A DNA stretch of 64,000 bases from NCBI RefSeq assembly GCF_003245365.1, contig NZ_NBIU01000004.1, forward strand, positions 1-64,000. The letters are read 5' to 3'. Positions 58,682-64,000 of this stretch are shown piece by piece. A model generated the notes under the pieces. The model was not told the origin of the DNA and did no database searches. It worked only from the letters and a program-made list of their open reading frames with translations. Source of the stretch: Helicobacter valdiviensis. GTDB lineage: Bacteria > Campylobacterota > Campylobacteria > Campylobacterales > Helicobacteraceae. A program made the translations under genes and the position numbers. How positions within the stretch are numbered: the first letter of the stretch is position 1; every line of letters begins with the position of its first letter.

Positions 58682-60157
58682 CTATTGATACTTTGTAATT
58701 TTATAAATTTTTGATAACTCATTCAAAAGTTCTCCTTCAACTAATCTTTGTTTGATTTGGGTTCCACTCTGAATAAGAAAATCCAAATTTTTGCTAATTA
58801 TATCAGAATTTTTACTTCTTTGCTCCTTTATTGCATATAAAATTGCTTTATTTTCTAAAAGAATATAGTCTTGTTTGTTAGATCCCATAAATAATTTAGA
58901 AATAAATTCTTGCGTTTCATCGAGCGTCAAACCCGCTATTTCCTTAGAATAATCTCTCCCTATAAAGCCAATATCTTTACTTCCTATATTTGCAAAATTT
59001 GCCATCTGCTCTTTAGCCAGTTTTTCTAACATTTGAGTTTTTTGCCCTCTTATGTAATCTGCACTTGCATCTATTTTAGCATCTTCATAAGCTTTAGGAA
59101 CACTAGGGATGACCTTTTTAATCTTTGCACTCACATATCCTTGCGGAGTCAAAATAGGTTTTAGCGTATCACCCTCTTTTGCTTGACTTAAAAGATTAAT
59201 AAAATCATTTCCGTATTTTTGATAATCTTCTTCTTTTTCATAAACACTTACAAGCTTACCCATTTGTTCTTTGGCTTTACGCAATGCTATATATTGTTTT
59301 AAAGCTTCCTTTTGTGCTTGAGAATCTTGATAAGCTTTCTGCACTTCATTTTTAGCTTGTTCATAAGGCATAATTTGTCCTTGTGCATCTAAAAACTGAT
59401 TTTTAAAATCATTGTAATATTTTTCTAAAACTTCTTGTGTGTATTTTACATCTTGCGGTAAAAGTGTAATTACCTCTAACTCATATCCCCTTTGTGTTTG
59501 ATAAATATCTTGATTTTCTTCCCAATATTTTTTTATTTCCTCTTCTTTAGGATTAAACACAATATCTTTTTTATCTAAAATTTTTATGCTTAGTCTATCT
59601 TCTGTAAAATAAGCACTCTTTAGCATATCAATTTCTAAAGGAGTCAAAGGAATATCCAAAAGTACACCTAACTTTTGCAATAGCAAACTTTCATAAATAC
59701 CCTCTTCAAAATCCTTTGCCTTAAGATTATTTTCTTCTAATGTCTTTAGATAGATTTCTTTACTAAATTTTCCATCTACATAAAATTCTTGCATTTTAGA
59801 AAGCTCTTGTATAATCTCTTCTTTCTGCACTAAAAGCCCCAAATCTCTAGCATAATTTAACATAAGAGTTTTATAGATTAGTGTATTAATAGCTTGCTCT
59901 TGTATGCCTAACTTTTGAGCTTGCTCCTCATCTAAACCACCACCTGTTATTTGATTATATAGATTATAAAGCCTAGAATATTCTCGTTGCATTTTTTGGA
60001 TACTAATTTTTGTATCTCCTACTTTTGCTACTGAATTTGATGCACTAGAAAAACTATATACGCCCCATCCCACTACAGACGCTCCAACAAGTGCAATAGT
60101 GCTAACCCAAATTGTAATTACCAAATACTTTCTATGCTTCTGCATCCAACCAATCAT
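58682..60157 (-). CDS. Periplasmic folding factor, PpiD/SurA-N type
   Basis: The 491-residue protein has a short cytoplasmic start, one membrane helix (about 12-34) and a periplasmic part with a SurA/PpiD-type N-terminal helical domain (SVAKVGDTKISIQKMQREYSRLYN..., AINTLIYKTLMLNYARDLGLLVQKEEI). A parvulin isomerase domain is not clear: the region near 290-350 could be a degenerate copy. It probably chaperones exported proteins at the translocon. It begins the operon with ftsA and ftsZ, promoter TATAAT close by. Confidence 0.8.
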   Translation of the reverse strand: MIGWMQKHRKYLVITIWVSTIALVGASVVGWGVYSFSSASNSVAKVGDTKISIQKMQREYSRLYNLYNQITGGGLDEEQAQKLGIQEQAINTLIYKTLMLNYARDLGLLVQKEEIIQELSKMQEFYVDGKFSKEIYLKTLEENNLKAKDFEEGIYESLLLQKLGVLLDIPLTPLEIDMLKSAYFTEDRLSIKILDKKDIVFNPKEEEIKKYWEENQDIYQTQRGYELEVITLLPQDVKYTQEVLEKYYNDFKNQFLDAQGQIMPYEQAKNEVQKAYQDSQAQKEALKQYIALRKAKEQMGKLVSVYEKEEDYQKYGNDFINLLSQAKEGDTLKPILTPQGYVSAKIKKVIPSVPKAYEDAKIDASADYIRGQKTQMLEKLAKEQMANFANIGSKDIGFIGRDYSKEIAGLTLDETQEFISKLFMGSNKQDYILLENKAILYAIKEQRSKNSDIISKNLDFLIQSGTQIKQRLVEGELLNELSKIYKITKYQ

Positions 60158-60187
60158 ACATTTTCCTAAAAGTTAAAGTTTTTTGAA

Positions 60188-60193
60188 ATTATA
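60188..60193 (-). promoter_or_regulatory. -10 box for ppiD-like/ftsA/ftsZ
   Basis: On the minus strand TATAAT, preceded by ATTTT, lies 31 bases before the ATG at 60157. Confidence 0.5.
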
Positions 60194-60212
60194 AAAATAA
60201 TTTAATAAAAGA

Positions 60213-60230
60213 AGGTTAAAATTTTAACCT
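60213..60230 (-). terminator. Palindrome at the nusA stop, probable terminator
   Basis: AGGTTAAAATTTTAACCT is an 18-base perfect palindrome overlapping the nusA stop codon. On the minus strand TTCTTTTATT follows. The stem is AT-rich, so termination may be modest. Confidence 0.45.
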
Positions 60231-61359
60231 ATCCTTTAAAAAGAGAAGAAAGAATGTCAAGATTTGTTTTTTGCATTCCCTCATTTTGCATACTCTGTCC
60301 TTCTTTCTCTTCTTTTTTATCTCCATCTATTTCTTTAAGCTCAATTTCATATCCTGTAAGCATAGATGCTAGACGAATATTAATTCCGCTTCTACCGATA
60401 GCCTTTGGCTTTTGATCTTTTGAAATACTCACTAATGCTTTTTTTTCTTTTTCATTTAAAGCAACACTCACAACAAGTGCAGGAGAAAGAGCCCTTGCCA
60501 CATAAAGTTCCATTTGTGGAGAATATTCTACGCAATCAATATTCTCATTTTTTAGCTCTTTAGAAACTGCATTAATTCGCACTCCTTTAACTCCAACGGT
60601 AGCTCCCACTGGATCAATCTTAGCCAAATCACTCTTTAATGCTACTTTAGCCCTTTCCCCTGGAATTCTTGCACAACTCACTATTTCTACATCTCCATCT
60701 TTAATTTCTGGAACTTCAAGCCTCAAAAGCTCTTCTAACATTTTAGGTGTAGTGCGACTTAGCTCAATTTCTATGCCATTTTGCCTATCAATACCTACAT
60801 GTTTTAAAATAGCTCCCACAACACTTCCCACAGCAAATTCTTCGCCTTTAATACGATTTTTCTTAGGCAAAATCGCTCTAATCTCATCAATTTCTACATA
60901 AGTATTACCCAAATCATCCACTCTTACAACACTCCCGCTCACAATCTTTCCAACCTGTGCTTTGTATTTATCAAAAAGTTGCGTTTCCACAAGGCGTTGT
61001 ATTTTGTATTCTAACTCCCTAAAAAGTAAATTTACAGCACTTCTACTCATATTTTCCAAACTGATTTCATAACGCAATTCATCACCAATCTTAATTTCAC
61101 TATCATGTTTTTTAGCATCTTGTAAGGCAATATAATTGCTGTCATTTTTCTTTGCATCATTATTATCACACACACTAATCACTTGATAAAGATGTAAAGT
61201 CTTATTTTTCTTATCTATTTCTGCATCATAATTAAAACTAGGATCAAATGCTTCTTTAGCTACTTTAATTACAGCTTCTTTAACAGCCTGTGCTACATTA
61301 TCTATAGGTATCCCTTTTTCATAAGAAATCCCTTCAATAATATCTAATATCTTCTCCAA
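60229..61359 (-). CDS. nusA: Transcription termination/antitermination factor NusA
   Basis: NusA binds RNA polymerase and nascent RNA. The N-terminal domain ends near 110, an S1 domain follows (VGKIVSGSVVRVDDLGNTYVEI), then two KH domains (PGERAKVALKSDLAKIDPVGATVGVKGVRI; AIGRSGINIRLASMLTGYEIEL). The C-terminal acidic repeats of E. coli NusA are absent, as usual for epsilonproteobacteria. I start at TTG 61359 because AAGGA is at the right distance and the next residues (EKILDIIEGISYEKG) match the usual N-terminus; a TTG nine codons upstream is possible. The product is then 376 residues. Confidence 0.92.
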   Translation of the reverse strand: MEKILDIIEGISYEKGIPIDNVAQAVKEAVIKVAKEAFDPSFNYDAEIDKKNKTLHLYQVISVCDNNDAKKNDSNYIALQDAKKHDSEIKIGDELRYEISLENMSRSAVNLLFRELEYKIQRLVETQLFDKYKAQVGKIVSGSVVRVDDLGNTYVEIDEIRAILPKKNRIKGEEFAVGSVVGAILKHVGIDRQNGIEIELSRTTPKMLEELLRLEVPEIKDGDVEIVSCARIPGERAKVALKSDLAKIDPVGATVGVKGVRINAVSKELKNENIDCVEYSPQMELYVARALSPALVVSVALNEKEKKALVSISKDQKPKAIGRSGINIRLASMLTGYEIELKEIDGDKKEEKEGQSMQNEGMQKTNLDILSSLFKG

Positions 61360-61406
61360 AATTCTATCCTTTTTATTTCGTAACAAAAGATTTTTAAATC
61401 TTTAAA

Positions 61407-61412
61407 ATTATA
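61407..61412 (-). promoter_or_regulatory. -10 box for nusA
   Basis: On the minus strand TATAAT preceded by CAAA lies 48 bases before the chosen TTG start. Confidence 0.45.
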
Positions 61413-61508
61413 TTTGAATTCTAACTTAAATATTCTTTATAAGGGCTTTATTTATTTTATGTTTCTCTTTAATAACATTATAATATTAATTTTTAAGAAA
61501 GTTTCGTG

Positions 61509-61514
61509 TATAAT
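61509..61514 (+). promoter_or_regulatory. -10 box for the HP0268-like/miaB operon
   Basis: TATAAT preceded by GTG lies 35 bases before the ATG at 61549; a T-rich tract precedes it. Confidence 0.6.
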
Positions 61515-61548
61515 CAGCCATTTTTCTATAAAACTTAAGGGCAAGATT

Positions 61549-61791
61549 ATGGATATTAAATTAGCACGCGAACATATCAATGAAAAACCAACTAAGGTTA
61601 GCGTTAAAAAACTAGAAGAAATGCTAGAAGAAAAGAAGGCAAATATCTTTTATTGTGATAAAGAAAATTCACACAAAGATATGATGGCTTTATTAGAGTA
61701 TTTTGATAAAAAAGGCAAACATGCTTATTTTAGAGAAGTGAAATACGGTCTTGATGAGGGAGATTATATGTATGAGATACATATCCTTTAA
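61549..61791 (+). CDS. HP0268 family small nuclease-like protein
   Basis: The 80-residue protein has the size and pattern of H. pylori HP0268 (as I recall, also 80 residues and next to miaB), reported to have nicking nuclease activity. It has ANIFYCDKENSHKDMMALLEYFDKKGKHAYFREVKYGLDEGDYMYEIHIL as a compact beta-alpha-beta core. The ATG at 61549 has AAGGG upstream; in-frame codons further upstream lie before the promoter and are not used. miaB follows. Confidence 0.85.
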   Translation: MDIKLAREHINEKPTKVSVKKLEEMLEEKKANIFYCDKENSHKDMMALLEYFDKKGKHAYFREVKYGLDEGDYMYEIHIL

Positions 61792-61806
61792 GAAAGGGTT
61801 TTGATT

Positions 61807-63126
61807 TTGAGTAAAAAACTCTATATCCAAACTCTAGGTTGCGCGATGAATGAACGCGATAGTGAGCATATCATCGCTGAACTAGAAGAAAAAGAAAATT
61901 ATTCTCTTACAGATAATCCAAAAGAAGCTGACCTTATTTTAATCAACACTTGTAGCGTCCGTGAAAAACCAGAAAAAAAACTTTTCTCTGAAATAGGACA
62001 ATATTCTAAAATCAAAAAGCAAGATGCAAAAATTGGAATATGTGGATGTACAGCAAGCCATTTGGGAGACAAAATTCTAAAGCGTTCTAAAAATGTAAAT
62101 TTCGTATTAGGCGCTAGAAATGTCTCTAAAATTTCACAAATCATCCATAAAGATAGAGTAGCTTGGGTAGATATTGACTATGATGATAGCTCCTATGTCT
62201 TTAGTCAAAAACAAAATTCTAACCTAAAAGGGATGATTAATATCTCCATAGGATGCGATAAGAAATGCACCTATTGCATTGTTCCACACACAAGAGGAAA
62301 TGAAATCTCCATTCCAAGTGATCTCATCTTAAATGAAGCAAAAAGATTGGTAGATAATGGCACAAAAGAGATTTTGCTTCTAGGACAAAATGTCAATAAC
62401 TATGGCAGACGCTTTAGCACAGAGCATAAAAAAATCAATTTCACGCAGCTTTTGCATGAAATTTCACAAATTGAAGGACTAGAAAGAATCCGCTTCACTT
62501 CTCCACATCCTCTTCATATGGATGATGAATTTATTACAGAATTTGCAACCAATAGAAAAATTTGCAAAGCTATTCATATGCCATTACAAAGTGGCTCCAC
62601 AGCTATCTTACAAAAAATGAAGCGAGGATACAGCAAGGAATGGTTTTTAAATCGTGTGGAAAAAATGCGCTCTTTAATGCCTAATTTAAGTATAGGGACA
62701 GATATTATTGTAGGTTTCCCTACAGAAAGCGAAGCAGACTTTTTAGACACTTTAGATGTGTTAGAAAAAGTGCGTTTTGATACTCTTTATAGCTTCATTT
62801 ACTCTTCACGCCCTCATACAGAAGCTGCAAGCTGGTGTGAAGATGAAAACTTTAAAGGTTTAGTAGATGAGGAAATCGCTAAAGAAAGACTTGCTATTTT
62901 AAAAGATAGACACAAAGCTATTTTGCAAGAAGATAATGCAAAATTACTCCACCAAATCCATTCTGTTTTGCTTGAAAGCTATGATGAAGAGAATAAACTT
63001 CTTGAAGGTAGAAGCGATAATAATAAGCTAATAAGAATCCATTCTTTAGATAATCTAGTAGGCAAAATACTTCCTGTGCGTATTTGCAAAATCAATGGTG
63101 CACAGCTTATGGGCGAATTTATTTAA
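61807..63126 (+). CDS. miaB: tRNA-2-methylthio-N6-dimethylallyladenosine synthase
   Basis: MiaB adds the methylthio group to i6A37 in tRNA by radical SAM chemistry. The 439-residue enzyme has an N-terminal cluster-binding region ([25 protein letters not shown]), the radical SAM motif CDKKCTYC near 150-157, and a TRAM domain at the end. Two TTG codons compete for the start; the one at 61807 lies eight bases after AAAGGG, whereas 61801 is too close. The gene follows the small nuclease-like gene by 15 bases. Confidence 0.93.
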   Translation: MSKKLYIQTLGCAMNERDSEHIIAELEEKENYSLTDNPKEADLILINTCSVREKPEKKLFSEIGQYSKIKKQDAKIGICGCTASHLGDKILKRSKNVNFVLGARNVSKISQIIHKDRVAWVDIDYDDSSYVFSQKQNSNLKGMINISIGCDKKCTYCIVPHTRGNEISIPSDLILNEAKRLVDNGTKEILLLGQNVNNYGRRFSTEHKKINFTQLLHEISQIEGLERIRFTSPHPLHMDDEFITEFATNRKICKAIHMPLQSGSTAILQKMKRGYSKEWFLNRVEKMRSLMPNLSIGTDIIVGFPTESEADFLDTLDVLEKVRFDTLYSFIYSSRPHTEAASWCEDENFKGLVDEEIAKERLAILKDRHKAILQEDNAKLLHQIHSVLLESYDEENKLLEGRSDNNKLIRIHSLDNLVGKILPVRICKINGAQLMGEFI

Positions 63127-63127
63127 A

Positions 63128-63763
63128 ATGGATTTCAAACAACTTAATAGAAAAATCTTTGCTACCCTTGCTCCACCTTTTTTGTATTGCCTAATAAGAT
63201 TATTACATTTTACTTACCGCCATTCTTATGAAATCCCCCAAAGTCTAAAAGAACACAATCAAAAAGATACTTTTATAATTGCATTTTGGCATGGGGAACT
63301 TTTATTGCAACCCTTTTTATTTAAGCATTTTTGTAAAAACCGAACGGCTTATGTTTTAATCTCTCATCATTTTGATGGTGATATTATTAGCAATATTATG
63401 AAATTTTTTGGAATAGAATCTCTCCGTGGCTCCTCTTCTAAAGGAGGTATTAAAGTGCTTTTAAGTGGTATCAAAAAACTTCAAGAAGGGGAAGTTGTTG
63501 TGGTTACTCCTGATGGCCCTAGAGGTCCTTATCATAGCATTGCAAATGGAATCTTAATGCTTTCACAAAAATCCAATAAACCCATAGTGGTTTTTCGCAC
63601 TCTTGCAAAAAATTGCTGGAATTTAAAAAGTTGGGATAAATTCCAAATCCCAAAACCTTTTAGTAAAATCCAACATATAGCCATGGAACCCTTTTATATT
63701 AAGGATTTAAACGAAGAAGAAGCCAAAAAGCTCATACTCTCCAAAATGGAAGAGCTCCAATAA
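63128..63763 (+). CDS. DUF374 lysophospholipid acyltransferase-like protein
   Basis: The 211-residue protein has a hydrophobic N-terminal segment (about 8-24) and the DUF374 pattern: FIIAFWHGELLLQPF, LISHHFDGDIISNIMKFFGIESLRGSSSKGG and VVVTPDGPRGPYHSIANGILMLSQKS. These proteins relate to LPLAT acyltransferases and probably acylate lipid A or phospholipids at the inner membrane; the substrate is not known. I start at ATG 63128, one base after the miaB stop, since the upstream frame lies inside miaB. The ribosome site is weak, so coupling to miaB is likely. Confidence 0.85.
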   Translation: MDFKQLNRKIFATLAPPFLYCLIRLLHFTYRHSYEIPQSLKEHNQKDTFIIAFWHGELLLQPFLFKHFCKNRTAYVLISHHFDGDIISNIMKFFGIESLRGSSSKGGIKVLLSGIKKLQEGEVVVVTPDGPRGPYHSIANGILMLSQKSNKPIVVFRTLAKNCWNLKSWDKFQIPKPFSKIQHIAMEPFYIKDLNEEEAKKLILSKMEELQ

Positions 63764-63764
63764 A

Positions 63765-64000
63765 ATGTATTTTAAAGCCTTTATTTTTATTCTACTTCTT
63801 TTTTGCGGACTTACCTATTATTTTTTCTTCTCCCCCTCTTATAAACTTGCCAATGAAGCCAATAAAGCTTATAAGGAAAAAAATTATGAATTATCCTACA
63901 AACTTGCTAATGACGCATTAAAAGAAGATCCATACAACAAAAAAGCTTTTGGTATCTCTAGCCAATCTAGGCAAAGAATACAAATCCAAAATTTCTTAAA
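63765..64000 (+). CDS. Partial gene, membrane-anchored protein
   Basis: The frame opens with ATG just after the acyltransferase stop and remains open to the window end (78 codons). The first 25 residues are a hydrophobic helix (FKAFIFILLLFCGLTYYFFF), and the next part, SYKLANEANKAYKEKNYELSYKLANDALKEDPYNKKA, has the spacing of a tetratricopeptide-like repeat. Beyond the window nothing can be said. Function unknown. Confidence 0.6.
   Translation, partial: MYFKAFIFILLLFCGLTYYFFFSPSYKLANEANKAYKEKNYELSYKLANDALKEDPYNKKAFGISSQSRQRIQIQNFL

Noticed and set aside
61414-61548. Hydrophobic 45-residue extension of the HP0268-like protein
   Set aside because: It lies upstream of and across the TATAAT promoter; the ATG at 61549 has AAGGG and gives the family length of 80.

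Overview
The window is a continuous piece of a low-GC epsilonproteobacterial (Campylobacterota) chromosome, most likely an enterohepatic Helicobacter of the H. pullorum/H. canadensis kind. I infer this from the protein sequences and from gene pairs that, as I remember them, are shared with H. pylori or Campylobacter jejuni: ddl-hydrolase-murF-HIT; amidase/nitronate monooxygenase/tyrS/spoT/rpoZ/pyrH; ppiD-like/ftsA/ftsZ; pflB-serS; HP0268-like/miaB/DUF374. It is also supported by a HisKA box of the AHQWRQPLN type, TATAAT -10 boxes with little -35, frequent TTG starts and coding density that is high except in four gaps. Species identity is not established.

Layout. 1-1534: a partial gene, a lipoprotein, a 48-codon orphan and a repeat-littered gap. 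1535-9411 (minus): comF, tmk, coaD, pyrC, an output-less NarX/PilJ-type membrane sensor coupled to a Crp/Fnr regulator, two small unknown genes, rsmG, queA, tatC, tatB. 9508-14551: a small lipoprotein, YciI, an NhaC antiporter, thiE and a two-component system with unusual features. 14737-27127 (plus): cytochrome c, alr, ddl, hydrolase, murF, HIT protein, LLM oxidoreductase, mutY, luxS, ligA, mnmG and a minimal flavoprotein. 27128-28739: a decayed gap with repeat remnants and a broken lipoprotein gene. 28740-34187 (minus): acpS, fliL, pheA, lysA, ftsW-type SEDS gene, metF family. 34458-36163 (plus): maf, ccoS, YpdA-like flavoprotein. 36164-37031: a second decayed gap. 37032-46159 (minus): orphan divergent trpB, membrane protein, amidase, nitronate monooxygenase, tyrS, spoT, rpoZ, pyrH, lipoprotein. 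Then tRNA-Ser, a cystine-type symporter and bioA (plus). 49214-61359 (minus): an EF-hand/LamG-like pair, pflB, serS, ftsZ, ftsA, ppiD-like, nusA. 61549-64000 (plus): HP0268-like nuclease, miaB, DUF374 acyltransferase and a partial gene.

How the genes work together. Much of the window is cell-envelope housekeeping: D-Ala and D-Ala-D-Ala supply (alr, ddl), a membrane-anchored MurF, a SEDS protein, meso-DAP to lysine (lysA), amidase, FtsZ/FtsA, Tat export and a periplasmic chaperone. Translation and tRNA modification (queA, mnmG, miaB, rsmG, tyrS, serS, tRNA-Ser) and the stringent response (spoT-rpoZ) form another block. FliL and PflB indicate a polar flagellar motor of the epsilonproteobacterial type. 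CcoS and cytochrome c indicate microaerobic respiration.

Least explained and most worth following: (i) the kinase/response-regulator pair at 12283-14551, with a five-cysteine insert in the kinase ATPase domain and a RepL-like winged helix on the regulator; (ii) the LamG-like/EF-hand operon at 49214-51912; (iii) the PilJ/NarX-type sensor without an output domain, fused by translational overlap to a Crp/Fnr gene; (iv) the TrxR-like flavoprotein lacking an NADPH domain; and (v) the decayed genes and dispersed repeats in the gaps. I saw no CRISPR array, complete insertion sequence or prophage.
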